A DNA stretch of 64,000 bases, from the NCBI RefSeq assembly GCF_008065375.1, contig NZ_VJYI01000010.1:1-64000 (forward strand), given 5' to 3'. The notes below the pieces were generated by a model. The model saw only the letters and a program-made list of their open reading frames with translations, was not told the DNA's origin and did not search any database. The first letter of the stretch is position 1, and each line of letters opens with the position of its first letter. The position numbers and the translations under genes are program-made. Positions 43,585-52,878 of the stretch are shown piece after piece. This DNA is from Nonomuraea sp. SYSU D8015 (GTDB lineage Bacteria; Actinomycetota; Actinomycetes; Streptosporangiales; Streptosporangiaceae).

Positions 43585-43818
43585 TCAGGAGGACTCGACC
43601 GGCTGACCGGACAGGAGCCGGGTGTCACGCAGGATCAGCCGGACGGTCTCGTCCAGGGTGCTGGTCTCTCCGACGAGAGTCTCCCGCCCGCCCGGCAGCA
43701 CGTCGCGCCGCACGTACCACTGCCGCATGTCCTCGGGCCCGAACCGGGAGCGCTGAGGCCGGGTCTCGCGCCGGCGGAGCGTCTCCTCCCAGGAGACGTC
43801 TGAACACCGGACGACCGT
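43585..43818 (-). pseudogene. C-terminal remnant of a small P-loop kinase-like protein
   Basis: The frame reads VVRCSDVSWEETLRRRETRP, QRSRFGPEDMRQWYVRRDVL, PGGRETLVGETSTLDETVRL, ILRDTRLLSGQPVESS. The RCxxxWExxLxR and later FxPEDMRxWY pattern looks like the lid and C-terminal part of AAA/shikimate-kinase-like small kinases that begin with a GxxGxGKS loop. No such loop and no suitable start codon are present in this frame, and the SRPBCC gene starts just beyond. I read it as a truncated remnant. The identity of the parent gene is uncertain. Confidence 0.45.
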
Positions 43819-43828
43819 ACCGGACGGC

Positions 43829-44248
43829 TCAGCCGGAGTCGTGGACCCGGCGGGTGACCTCGTCGGCCAGGCGGTCGAGTGAACGGTCCAGCAGCTCGCG
43901 GACCTCGTCGGCACGAGAGCCCGAGTCGGGCTCGTCGAGCAGCGAGATGTGCACGGTCACCTCGCTCGCCCCGGCCGTCGAGTCCGCCACCTGGAGCCAG
44001 CCGGCGTAGTCGGGGTGGTCGCGGCCGCCCCATTCCACCCGGAGCTGGTCCTCCGACGCGCGGAACAGGCCCTCGTGCGCGCCCTCGCCGGGCACGAGCT
44101 CGCCGTCGGCCTCCACGGTGCCGGGGCCGGCGTCCGTGACGTGCAGTCCCTGCGGCAGCCATCGGTCCATGACCGCGACGTCCGACGCGACCCCGTACAC
44201 GATCATGCTGTCGGCCGGCATGCCGCGTGTTGCCTCGAATTCAGCCAC
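43829..44248 (-). CDS. SRPBCC-family (polyketide cyclase/START-like) protein
   Basis: A 139-residue protein. VAEFEATRGMPADSMIVYGVASDVAVMDRWLPQGLHV gives the ligand-cavity N-terminal strand and helix of SRPBCC proteins, followed by a beta-rich middle and a C-terminal helix (ADEVRELLDRSLDRLADEVTRRV). Such proteins bind lipids or small hydrophobics; role unknown. GTG at 44248 is chosen because AGGAGG lies eight bases upstream. It is divergent from the Wadjet operon (142 bases between starts). Confidence 0.7.
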   Translation of the reverse strand: MAEFEATRGMPADSMIVYGVASDVAVMDRWLPQGLHVTDAGPGTVEADGELVPGEGAHEGLFRASEDQLRVEWGGRDHPDYAGWLQVADSTAGASEVTVHISLLDEPDSGSRADEVRELLDRSLDRLADEVTRRVHDSG

Positions 44249-44390
44249 TTCGGCCCCCTCCTGCTGCTTCGGCTCCCCGGGCCAATACACCGCCGTACCC
44301 GTGTGATCTGGTCGCAAACCGCGGCCGTCCTGCCGGGGTTCACCGCTACGGTTGCGTGGGTGGGAAGCGTGCGGCGAGGGGAGCGCGGCG

Positions 44391-45926
44391 ATGGCGGAGC
44401 TGCCACGGGTGCCGCCGGAGATGTTCCGGTTCACCACCACCGAGCGGGCCGATCTGCACACGGCGGTCCTCTACGCCTTCGGCGAGGCCAACGAGCGGCT
44501 GGAGACCGCGCTCACCGTCGACGAGGTGCGCGAGCGGCTGCGCGCCGTCGGGTGGTACGCCCCGGTCGGGGAGCCCGAGCTGGCCGCGACACTCAAGCAG
44601 CTCGTCGGGTGGGGCCTGCTGGACGTGATCTTCAACCACGGCGGGAGCTTCGCCACCGCCGAGGAATACGAACGCAAGAACCTGCAATATTCGCTGACCA
44701 AACGGGGCGAGGCGGCGTTCGCCGGGGTGCAGCACGCGATGGCCATGCTGGCCTCCGCCGGGGCGCTGCAGACCGCGGTGCTCGACGCGATCGGCGACCG
44801 GCTGGGTGAGCTGGAGGAGCTGCTGCGGGATCCCGATCCCGGGCGCAACCGGCGGATCTTCAGCAGCCTCCAGGAGCTCGAAGGGCATCTGGACGGGCTG
44901 CGCAACAACACCAAGCAGTTCAACGGGGAGCTGCAGCGGCTGCTGCGTGTCGAGGGCACCGACCTCACCACGTTCCACGAGGTCAAGGCCGCCACGGTGG
45001 CCTACCTCCAGGAGTTCGTGACCAATCTCGAGCAGCGCGGTGACACCGTCGCCGCCGCCCTGGAGGCGGTCGCCCGCCACGGGGTGAGCGTGCTCCACGC
45101 GCGGGCGCTCGACGGGGCCGACCTGCCCACGGTGCCGGGGGTCGATCACGCCACGCCGTGGCTGGCCGTCCGGGCGGCCCGGTGGGAGGGGCTGCGGCTC
45201 TGGTTCGCTCCCGAGGACGGCGGCGTGCCCCGGGTCCGGCAGCTGCACGACGTGGCGCGGCGGGCCATCGTGGCGCTGCTCCAGGTGCTCGATCGGATCA
45301 CCGACTCGCGGCGGCGCTCGTCCAGCGCGGCGGCCGACTTCCGCACGCTGGCCCGGTGGTTCGCCACGGCGGCCAGTGAGGACGACGCGCATCGGCTGTG
45401 GGACGCCGCGTTCGGGCTCGGGCCGGCCAGGCACGCCCATCTCGGCCACGCCGACGCCGAGCTCATCCCGGCCGGGGTGCCGTGGGCGGAGGCGGAGCCG
45501 GTCGAGGTGTCGGCGTTGCTGCGATCGCGCGGCCGCACCGAGCGCATGGGGCGCACGGGGAAGGTGCGCGACGTGGAGGCGTTGCGGGCCGAGCGGCGGG
45601 CCCGGGCGGAGAAGGAGCGGGCCGAGCTGGAGGCCGCGTGGTCGGCGCTGGCCACGACGGGCGCGATGCGGCTGTCGCAGCTGGGGGAGCTCGAGCACGA
45701 CACGTTCGGGCGGCTGCTCGACCTGCTCGGGCGGGCCCTGGCCGAGCGGCCCGACTCGACGGGGTTCCGGCGGGCCGTGACCTCCGACGGGCGGGTGGAG
45801 ATCGTGCTGCGCGACCCCGAGGACGGCGCGGTGGCCGTGCTGCGCACCTCCGAAGGGTGGCTCCGCGGCCCCGACTACCTCATCGACATCCGCTCGCTCG
45901 GCCGGCGGCGGGTGGTGGGCGCGTGA
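44391..45926 (+). CDS. jetA: Wadjet system protein JetA (DUF2397 / TIGR02677 family)
   Basis: A 511-residue protein of the TIGR02677 (DUF2397) family. The N-terminal winged-helix region reads TTTERADLHTAVLYAFGEANERLETALTVDEV, followed by LKQLVGWGLLDV, and a long helical middle with LRNNTKQFNGELQRLLR. JetA is the kleisin-like subunit that bridges the JetC dimer in Wadjet complexes. GGGGAG precedes the ATG at 44391. First of four overlapping genes. No mobile element borders the locus. Confidence 0.85.
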   Translation: MAELPRVPPEMFRFTTTERADLHTAVLYAFGEANERLETALTVDEVRERLRAVGWYAPVGEPELAATLKQLVGWGLLDVIFNHGGSFATAEEYERKNLQYSLTKRGEAAFAGVQHAMAMLASAGALQTAVLDAIGDRLGELEELLRDPDPGRNRRIFSSLQELEGHLDGLRNNTKQFNGELQRLLRVEGTDLTTFHEVKAATVAYLQEFVTNLEQRGDTVAAALEAVARHGVSVLHARALDGADLPTVPGVDHATPWLAVRAARWEGLRLWFAPEDGGVPRVRQLHDVARRAIVALLQVLDRITDSRRRSSSAAADFRTLARWFATAASEDDAHRLWDAAFGLGPARHAHLGHADAELIPAGVPWAEAEPVEVSALLRSRGRTERMGRTGKVRDVEALRAERRARAEKERAELEAAWSALATTGAMRLSQLGELEHDTFGRLLDLLGRALAERPDSTGFRRAVTSDGRVEIVLRDPEDGAVAVLRTSEGWLRGPDYLIDIRSLGRRRVVGA

Positions 45927-47107
45927 GCACGCTCGCCAACCAGCTCGTCAGAGCCGAGAAGGAGGAGATCGCCCGGGCGATCAGGACTCTGCTCGGGCGG
46001 CCTCTTGTGTCCCAGCACGACGACCCCGCCGCCTTCGACCTGATCAGGAAACGGCGGCACCCGCTCACCCAGTGGTTCGACTACTTCTGCGGGTGGCGCC
46101 TGGTCGTGGAGCCGCGCCAGGGGTACGCCCGCCTGGTCAAGGTCCGCTCCGAGGCGAGCGCGACCCGGCCCGCGCGGCGGCGGCGCACCACGCGGGCGCC
46201 GTTCGACCGCCGCCGCTACACCCTGCTGTGCCTGTGCGCGGCCGAGCTGCTCACCTCACCGGTCACCACGATCGGCATGCTGGCCCAGCGCGTCGTGCAG
46301 GCCGCCGCCGTCGAGCCGGACGTGCCGGCGTTCGACCCGGTCAGGGCGGAGGAGCGGGCGGCGTTCGTCGACGCGGTCAAGCTGCTGGAGCACTACGGCG
46401 CCGTCACCGCCATGGACGGGACGACCGACTCCTACCTCGCCGACGAGGCCGCCAAGGTACTCTACCGGGTCGACACGACCCGCGTGATCCGGCTGCTCGC
46501 CGCCCCGGTGCCGCCCTCCAGGGCGTCCGGCATGACCGAGCTCACCACGGAGGCTCGCTACGGCGGCGACGAGCCGACCGAGACCCAGCGCAACCTGTGG
46601 GCCAGGCACTCGCTCATCCGCCGCCTCCTCGACGAGCCCGTCGTCTACCGCGACGAGCTGACCCCCGCCCAGGCCGCGTACGCCGCCTCCCTCACCGGCC
46701 GCCAGATCATCCGCCGCGCCGCCGAGGAGGCCGGTTTCGTGCTGGAGGAACGCGCGGAGGGCTTCCTGCTCGTCGACCCCGACGCCACCGCCACCGATGC
46801 CAGGTTCCCCGACGACGGCAGCCACGCCAAGGTCGCCGCCCTGCTCCTGCTCGACCTGCTGGTCTCCACCGGCCCCGTGACCGCCGCCCGGCTCGACGCC
46901 GAGGCGACCGAGCTGCTGCGCCGCTTCCCCCAGTGGGCCAAGGCCTACCAGTCGGACGGCGGCGGGCCGCGGCTGGCCGCCGACGCGCTGGAGGTGCTCA
47001 CGCTCTTCGGGCTGGCCCGCCGCACGGGTGACCGGGTCACCGCCCTGCCCGCCGCCGCCCGCTACCGGGTCGGCCGCGGCGCGGACCTCGTGGAGGAGGA
47101 CGTATGA
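45923..47107 (+). CDS. jetB: Wadjet system protein JetB (DUF2398 / TIGR02678 family)
   Basis: A 394-residue protein of the TIGR02678 (DUF2398) family: NQLVRAEKEEIARAIRTLLGRPLV at the start, WFDYFCGWRLVVEP, RRYTLLCLCAAELL, and winged-helix-like segments later. JetB is the KITE-like accessory subunit of the SMC-type complex. The GTG overlaps the jetA stop and its own stop overlaps jetC (ATGA), so the four proteins are made in fixed ratio. Confidence 0.85.
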   Translation: MSTLANQLVRAEKEEIARAIRTLLGRPLVSQHDDPAAFDLIRKRRHPLTQWFDYFCGWRLVVEPRQGYARLVKVRSEASATRPARRRRTTRAPFDRRRYTLLCLCAAELLTSPVTTIGMLAQRVVQAAAVEPDVPAFDPVRAEERAAFVDAVKLLEHYGAVTAMDGTTDSYLADEAAKVLYRVDTTRVIRLLAAPVPPSRASGMTELTTEARYGGDEPTETQRNLWARHSLIRRLLDEPVVYRDELTPAQAAYAASLTGRQIIRRAAEEAGFVLEERAEGFLLVDPDATATDARFPDDGSHAKVAALLLLDLLVSTGPVTAARLDAEATELLRRFPQWAKAYQSDGGGPRLAADALEVLTLFGLARRTGDRVTALPAAARYRVGRGADLVEEDV

Positions 47108-50100
47108 CAGTCACCGAGCTCAGCCCCTCCCGGGACGCCGGCGGGGGAGAGGCCCGCTGGAGGCCCGTACGCGCCGGGATACTCAACGTCTGGCGCTACT
47201 ACGACGAGGTGTTCGAGTTCCACCGGGGCCGGCTGCTGCTGCGTGGGCCCAACGGGAGCGGCAAGTCCAAGGTGCTGGAGCTGCTGCTGCCGTACGTGCT
47301 GGACGCCAGTCTCAAGCCGAGCCGGCTGTCCACGTTCGGCGGCACCGAGCGGACCATGCACTGGAACCTCATGGGCGACGGCGCCACCGGCACCACCCGG
47401 GTCGGCTACGTGTGGCTGGAGTTCCAGCACTCCGACGGGCGCTGGTTCACGTGCGGCGCCCGCCTCCAGGCCACCATCCACACCAAGAACGTCACCGCCG
47501 CCTATTTCACGACCGAGGCCCGCATCGACACGCCGGACGGCGTCCGGCTCAGCGGCGAGGGCGGCCAGCCGCTCACCAAGGCGCAGCTCGCCGAGGAGCT
47601 CGGTACGTCGGGCAAGGTGCACGAGTCCGCCGAGGCCTACCGCACGGTCGTCCGCCAGACCCTCTACCGGGGGCTCAACGAGCAGCGTTACGACTCGCTC
47701 CTCACCGCTCTGCGGCAGCTGCGCACCCCCAAGCTGTCCGAGCGCCTCGACCCCGGGCTGCTGTCCGAGCTGCTGTCCAGCGCGCTCCCACCGCTGGGGG
47801 AGGGCGAGATCCACGAGATCGCCGAGGGGTTCGAACGCCTGGACCGGCAGCGCGAGGAGCTGCGGCTGCTCGATCGGGACGTGGAGGAGGCCGACCGGCT
47901 CGCCGCCCGGCAGCGCGGCTACGCCCAGCGCGTGCTGCGGGCGGCGGCCGCGGCCGTCACGTCGGCCGGCTACGCCATGGACTCCCTCGCCGCCGAGGCC
48001 AAGGCCAAGCGGGAGGCGCTCAAGGAGGCCGAGGGCGAGCTCCTGGCCGCGACCGCGCGGCTGGGGGAGGAGGAGGCCCAGGAGCTGGCCCTGGCGGCGC
48101 AGATCGACGGGCTGAAGGAGAGCGAGGCGTACAAGGCGGGCGGTGACCTGCACCGGCTCCGCACGGAGGCCCAGTCCGCTCACGAGGCGGCGACCCGGCT
48201 CCGCGACCAGGCAGGGGTGGCGGCCCGGTCCGCCGCCGCCAAGCAGGAGCAGTCGGCCCGTGCCGAGACCGCCGCCCGGACGGCCGCGTCACTCGCCGAC
48301 CGCGCGCGGGCCGAGGCCCGGCAGGCCGCCGAACGCGCCGGGCTTCTGGCGATCCATGAGGAATGCGAACGCCCCGCCCCGGCTCTCCGCCTCGCCGGCC
48401 ACCGGCCCGACGCCGGTGGCGGCACCTGGGAGGGTGACCGCGACGCCGGAGACGATGGTCGTGCGCAGGGCAGGGGCGAGGCCGCAGGCGCCGCACCGGC
48501 CGCCTCGGGGTCCGATCCCGCAGGTGACGCGGGCGGTCGCACGCGAGACGGCCGGCGGCATGACGTGCCCGGCGTCGCGCGTGCGGACCGGCGGGACGCG
48601 GCCGGCACAGGGCGGGCCGGCCCTGAGCAGGGCGCGGCCGACGCCGATCGGGAGGGACGGCGCGGCGCCTTCCGCGGTGATGGACGGCCCACCGCCGACA
48701 CCGCGCATCAGCGGGGCGGCGCCGCTCAGGAGGGCGGCGCGGGTCAGCGGGGCGGCGCGGCTCAGGAGGGCGGCGCGGGTCAGCGGGGCGGCGCGGCTCA
48801 GGAGGGCGGCGCGGGTCAGCGGGGCGGCGTGTCCCGGGACGGCGAGGGCGTGCACGCCGGCGTCGACAGTGAGGAGAGCGTGCGGAGGGCACGGGAGCTG
48901 CTCCGGGCCGCCGTGACCAGCCGCAACGCCCAGATCAGGGAGGTGAGGGCCGCCGCCCTGGCCCACGGGGAGGCGATCAACCGCCGCACCGCCGCCGAGC
49001 AGGACCGCGCCCGCGCCCGCGAGGACCTGGCCACCGCCCAGGAGGCCCACGACCGCGCCGAACGCCTCCGCGACGACCGGTTGCGCGACCTGGCCGCCGC
49101 CCTGGCGGAATGGGCCGGCGGCTGCACCCAGCTGCAGCTCGACGCCGAGGAGCTGGCGGGCCTGGCGGACCGGTTCGAGCAGGCCGACGACCTGGTCACC
49201 ACGGCCCGCACCACCGCCGCCGTCCGGCTGGCCGCCCGGGAACACCACCTCACCTCCCTCCGCGACAAGCTCCTGGACGAGCGCGCCGAACTGGCCAGGG
49301 AACGCGAGAGCCTCGACGGCCGGGCCGTCCTGGAGCCGCCCGCCCCGCACACCCGCACCCCCGCCGCCAGGGAGGGACGCCCGGGTGCGCCGCTGTGGCG
49401 GGCGGTGGCGTTCAGGTCGGGCGTCGACCCCGTCGCGCAGGCCGGAGTGGAGGCCGCGCTGGAGGCCGCGGGCCTGCTCGACCTGTGGCTGCTGCCCGAC
49501 GGCGGGTTCGACGCCGGGGAGCACGACGCGTTCGCCGTGGCCGCGCTGTCCCGGCCCGCGCCCGGCTACAGCCTCGCCCACGTGCTGTTCACCGAGGCGG
49601 ACTCCCCGGCCCCGGCCGACGCGGTGCTGGCCGGGATCGCGTTCGGGCCCACCGCGATCGGCGTCGACCATCCCGCCGTCGTGGGCGCGGACGGCACGTG
49701 GCGGCTCGGCCCCGCGGCGGGCCGCTGGGTCAAGCCCGAGCCCTCCTACATCGGCGCCACCGCCCGCGAGCGGGCCAGGCGGCGTCGCGTCGCCGAGCTG
49801 GACGAACGGCTGAGCGACCTCGCCGGCACGATCGCCGAGTGCGACCACCTGCTCGCCGTCATGGCGGGCGAGCGCGAGACACTGGCCGCCGAGCTGCGGC
49901 GCAGGCCCGGCAGGAGACCGTACGCCGACGCGGTCCAGGCACTCGACGGCGCGGTCAAGAAGGTCGCGCTGCTGGAAGACCAGCTGCGGGCGTACGAGGG
50001 GCGGTTGCACGAGCGCGAGCGGGACGTCGGCAGGTCGCTGCGGCGGCTCACCGAGCTGGCCGCGGCCCACGCCCTGCCGACGTCGCCGGCCGCGCTGGAC

Positions 50101-51606
50101 ACCCTGGAGGAGGCGCTGCGCACCGCCGAGACGACCGGCGCCGTCTGGCACGACCGCCGCGGCGACGCCCGGGCCGCCCGCGAGCGGGCCGAGCACGCCG
50201 CGGAGACCGCCCGCGAATACCAGGACCTCGCGGTCCGGGCGGTCGAACGCGCCGAGGAGGCCGCGGCCGCCGCCGTCGTGCTGGCCGAGCGGCTGGCCGC
50301 CATCGAGTCCACGGTCGGGGTCGAGCACCAGCGCGTGCTGGAGCAGCTCCAGCAGACCCAGGCCGCATACCAGGCCTGCCGCCGCCTCATCAAGTCGGTC
50401 AACGACGACCTGGCCCGGCTCAACGCCCGGCTCGGGCAGCTCAAGGGCGAGCTGACCACGGCGGAGGAGAAGCATGCCGAGGCGGGCCGGGCGCGTGACG
50501 CGGTGTCCGAACGGTTCCGCCGCCTGGCGGCCGGGCACCTGCCGGCGGACGCGCGGGTGACGGCCGAGCTGTCCCCGGACGCCGGGGTGCGGGCCGTCCT
50601 GGAGGCGGCCAGGGCCGTGGCCGAGCAACTGGCCGCGGTGCCGTACGAGCAGAAGAACGTCAGGGAGGCCGAGGCGCGCCTGCAGGACGCCTTCCACCAC
50701 GCCAGGGAGATCCTCGCGAACCGGGCGGACCTCGAGCTCACGCCCGACGACGACGTCCAGGTGCTGACCGCCGCCTTCGGCGGCGTCCGAGCGGGGGCGG
50801 CGGCGCTCAGCAAGGCCCTGCGCAAGGAACGCGACGAGCGGCGGTCGGACATCACGGAGGCGGAGCGGGACCTGTTCGACCGCACGCTGGCCGGCGACAC
50901 GCGGCGGCACCTGGCCGACCGGATCAGGCAGGCGACCGCGCTGGTCGACGGCATGAACCAGCGCCTCGAACGCGTCCGCACCGCCTCCCGCGTGGCGGTC
51001 CGGCTGGTGTGGCAGGTCGACCCCGCCCAGTCGGCCGGCACGCGGGCCGCCCGCGACCTGCTGCTGCGCGATCCCGCCGGGCTCAACGAGGCCGACAGGG
51101 AGGCCCTTTACGTCTTCTTCAGGGACCGGGTGGAGGAGGCGCGGGCCGACGACTCCTCGGCGAGCTGGGAGGACCAGCTCATGAAGGTGCTGGACTACAC
51201 GGCCTGGCACCGGTTCGTGGTCAAGGTCGACCGCGGCGACGGCCAGGGCTGGCAGGACCTCACGAGGAAGCTGCACGGGGCGCTGTCGGGCGGGGAGAAG
51301 GCGATCGCGCTGCACCTGCCGTTGTTCGCCGCCGTGGCCGCGCACTACCAGACCGATCCCGGGTGCCCGCGGTTCATCCTGCTGGACGAGGTGTTCGTCG
51401 GGGTGGACCGGACGAACCGGGGGCAGGTGTTCGATCTGCTGGTGGATCTCGGGCTGGATCTCGTGCTCACGTCGGATCATGAGTGGTGCGAATACCGCGA
51501 GCTGGACGGGATCGCGATCCACCAGCTCATCACGGGGGACGGCGACGACGCCGTGACGACGGCCCGCTTCGTGTGGAACGGCTACCGGACGGTGGCGACC
51601 GAATGA
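47104..51606 (+). CDS. jetC: Wadjet system SMC-like ATPase JetC (TIGR02680 family) with repeat insertion
   Basis: A 1500-residue SMC/SbcC-like ATPase. The head halves are at the ends: Walker A GPNGSGKS (about 49-56), signature LSGGEKAIAL (about 1394) and Walker B FILLDEVFVGVD (about 1424). Long coiled coils fill the middle (EARRQAAE-like, ALKEAEGELLAATARLGEEE). Family members are usually about 1350-1400 residues. The excess sits at residues about 415-590, low-complexity sequence with three 12-residue repeats that interrupts the coiled coil. JetC extrudes DNA loops with ATP; JetABCD cuts small circular DNA such as plasmids. Confidence 0.85.
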   Translation: MTVTELSPSRDAGGGEARWRPVRAGILNVWRYYDEVFEFHRGRLLLRGPNGSGKSKVLELLLPYVLDASLKPSRLSTFGGTERTMHWNLMGDGATGTTRVGYVWLEFQHSDGRWFTCGARLQATIHTKNVTAAYFTTEARIDTPDGVRLSGEGGQPLTKAQLAEELGTSGKVHESAEAYRTVVRQTLYRGLNEQRYDSLLTALRQLRTPKLSERLDPGLLSELLSSALPPLGEGEIHEIAEGFERLDRQREELRLLDRDVEEADRLAARQRGYAQRVLRAAAAAVTSAGYAMDSLAAEAKAKREALKEAEGELLAATARLGEEEAQELALAAQIDGLKESEAYKAGGDLHRLRTEAQSAHEAATRLRDQAGVAARSAAAKQEQSARAETAARTAASLADRARAEARQAAERAGLLAIHEECERPAPALRLAGHRPDAGGGTWEGDRDAGDDGRAQGRGEAAGAAPAASGSDPAGDAGGRTRDGRRHDVPGVARADRRDAAGTGRAGPEQGAADADREGRRGAFRGDGRPTADTAHQRGGAAQEGGAGQRGGAAQEGGAGQRGGAAQEGGAGQRGGVSRDGEGVHAGVDSEESVRRARELLRAAVTSRNAQIREVRAAALAHGEAINRRTAAEQDRARAREDLATAQEAHDRAERLRDDRLRDLAAALAEWAGGCTQLQLDAEELAGLADRFEQADDLVTTARTTAAVRLAAREHHLTSLRDKLLDERAELARERESLDGRAVLEPPAPHTRTPAAREGRPGAPLWRAVAFRSGVDPVAQAGVEAALEAAGLLDLWLLPDGGFDAGEHDAFAVAALSRPAPGYSLAHVLFTEADSPAPADAVLAGIAFGPTAIGVDHPAVVGADGTWRLGPAAGRWVKPEPSYIGATARERARRRRVAELDERLSDLAGTIAECDHLLAVMAGERETLAAELRRRPGRRPYADAVQALDGAVKKVALLEDQLRAYEGRLHERERDVGRSLRRLTELAAAHALPTSPAALDTLEEALRTAETTGAVWHDRRGDARAARERAEHAAETAREYQDLAVRAVERAEEAAAAAVVLAERLAAIESTVGVEHQRVLEQLQQTQAAYQACRRLIKSVNDDLARLNARLGQLKGELTTAEEKHAEAGRARDAVSERFRRLAAGHLPADARVTAELSPDAGVRAVLEAARAVAEQLAAVPYEQKNVREAEARLQDAFHHAREILANRADLELTPDDDVQVLTAAFGGVRAGAAALSKALRKERDERRSDITEAERDLFDRTLAGDTRRHLADRIRQATALVDGMNQRLERVRTASRVAVRLVWQVDPAQSAGTRAARDLLLRDPAGLNEADREALYVFFRDRVEEARADDSSASWEDQLMKVLDYTAWHRFVVKVDRGDGQGWQDLTRKLHGALSGGEKAIALHLPLFAAVAAHYQTDPGCPRFILLDEVFVGVDRTNRGQVFDLLVDLGLDLVLTSDHEWCEYRELDGIAIHQLITGDGDDAVTTARFVWNGYRTVATE
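48709..48816 (+). repeat. Three 36-bp in-frame repeats in jetC
   Basis: Three copies of a 36-bp unit (48709-48744, 48745-48780, 48781-48816) encode QRGGAAQEGGAG; a truncated fourth (QRGGVSRDGEG) follows. The copies differ by a single base, so the array is young or homogenised. It lies inside a wider 520-bp low-complexity stretch (about 48350-48870). Confidence 0.95.
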
Positions 51607-52853
51607 CCGCCGGCGACCGGACGACCGCTCGCGACACGTCCGCCCCGGCCGGGAGCGCCCTCGACCCGTCCGCCGTTCCCGAGCGGCTGCGCCGTGCCGC
51701 GCTGCGCCCTGTTTGGCAGGCGGTGCACGAACGGCTCTCCTCAGGCCACCAGGTCAGCCGGGTCAAGGTGAGCGGGCTGGGGGAGGAGCAGCAGGCCGCC
51801 GTCGCCGACCTGCTCGGCCTCGACCGTTACCCGGGCCCGTCGATCACCATTGACGTGGCCCGGCTGGAGGGCGCGCTGGGCGGGCTCGACGTGCGTACCG
51901 TCACCGAGCACGTCGTCGGCCCGCTCGACGACCGCAGGCGGCGGCGGGCGGAGGAACGGCTGGAGCGGGAGGCGCTGCTGGAGTGGTTCGCCGCCCATCC
52001 GGTGGTGGCCGCCGAGCCCGCGCTCCTGGCCCTGTCCGCCGTCCGCGCCGGTCGCGACCTGCTGGAACAGGCCCTCGCCGTGCTGGCCGCGCTGCCCGCG
52101 TCGGGACGGCCGCTGGCGGCGGTGGCGGCCGACGTGACCGGCGATCCGCACGCGCTCGACGAGGGCACGCGCCTGGGATCGCTGGTGCTGAAGGCCTTGT
52201 CGGCGCTCTATGACGTGCCCGCGCCGGAGGGCGCGGAGGCGCGGCGGGCGCTCTGGGAGCGCGCGGGCGTGGCCTGCGACGCCCTGTCCACGACGGTGCT
52301 GGTCGCCGGATTACGCCCGGCGGGCGACTCCGCGCTGGCCCGGGTGCTGCGGATCTGGGACGGCCAGGCCAGCGTGATCACCCTCGCCCAGCTCGGGGAC
52401 CCCCTGGAGCTGCGGGAACGGGACGTCTGGGTGGTCGAGAACCCGACCGTGATGGCACTCGCCCAGCGACGCTTCGGCCCGTCGTGCCCGCCCATGGTGT
52501 GCACCTCCGGCTGGCCCAACAGCGCCGCCGTCCGCCTGCTGCGCTCGCTGCCCGGCACCACGCTGCGCTACCACGGCGACTTCGACGGCGAAGGGCTGCG
52601 GATCGCCGCGTACACCATGGCCAAGACGGGCGCGGCCCCGTGGCGCATGTCCACCGCCGACTACCTGCGAGCCCTGGAGGAACGATCGGCCGCCGGCCCC
52701 GGCGACGACCGGCCCGAGGCCGGCGGGTTGCCCGCCCCGGGCAGGGTGACGGACGCGCCGTGGGATCCGGGCCTCGCCCCGGCCATGCGCGCGCACGGCC
52801 TCGCCGTCCCGGAGGAACTGGTGGCCGAACGCCTGCTCGCCGACTTGGCATGA
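51603..52853 (+). CDS. jetD: Wadjet system nuclease JetD (DUF2399 / TIGR02679 family)
   Basis: A 416-residue protein of the TIGR02679 family. The C-terminal DUF2399 domain is Toprim-like: VWVVENPTVMALA carries the conserved Glu and LRYHGDFDGEGLRIA the metal-binding DxD. These are the active-site residues of the Wadjet nuclease that cuts bent or looped plasmid DNA. The N-terminal half (RVKVSGLGEEQQAAVADLLG) is the family's own domain. The ATG overlaps the jetC stop. The active-site motifs are intact, so the whole system looks functional. Confidence 0.85.
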   Translation: MTAGDRTTARDTSAPAGSALDPSAVPERLRRAALRPVWQAVHERLSSGHQVSRVKVSGLGEEQQAAVADLLGLDRYPGPSITIDVARLEGALGGLDVRTVTEHVVGPLDDRRRRRAEERLEREALLEWFAAHPVVAAEPALLALSAVRAGRDLLEQALAVLAALPASGRPLAAVAADVTGDPHALDEGTRLGSLVLKALSALYDVPAPEGAEARRALWERAGVACDALSTTVLVAGLRPAGDSALARVLRIWDGQASVITLAQLGDPLELRERDVWVVENPTVMALAQRRFGPSCPPMVCTSGWPNSAAVRLLRSLPGTTLRYHGDFDGEGLRIAAYTMAKTGAAPWRMSTADYLRALEERSAAGPGDDRPEAGGLPAPGRVTDAPWDPGLAPAMRAHGLAVPEELVAERLLADLA

Positions 52854-52878
52854 CGCCGCACTCGCCGGGCGCCTGCCC

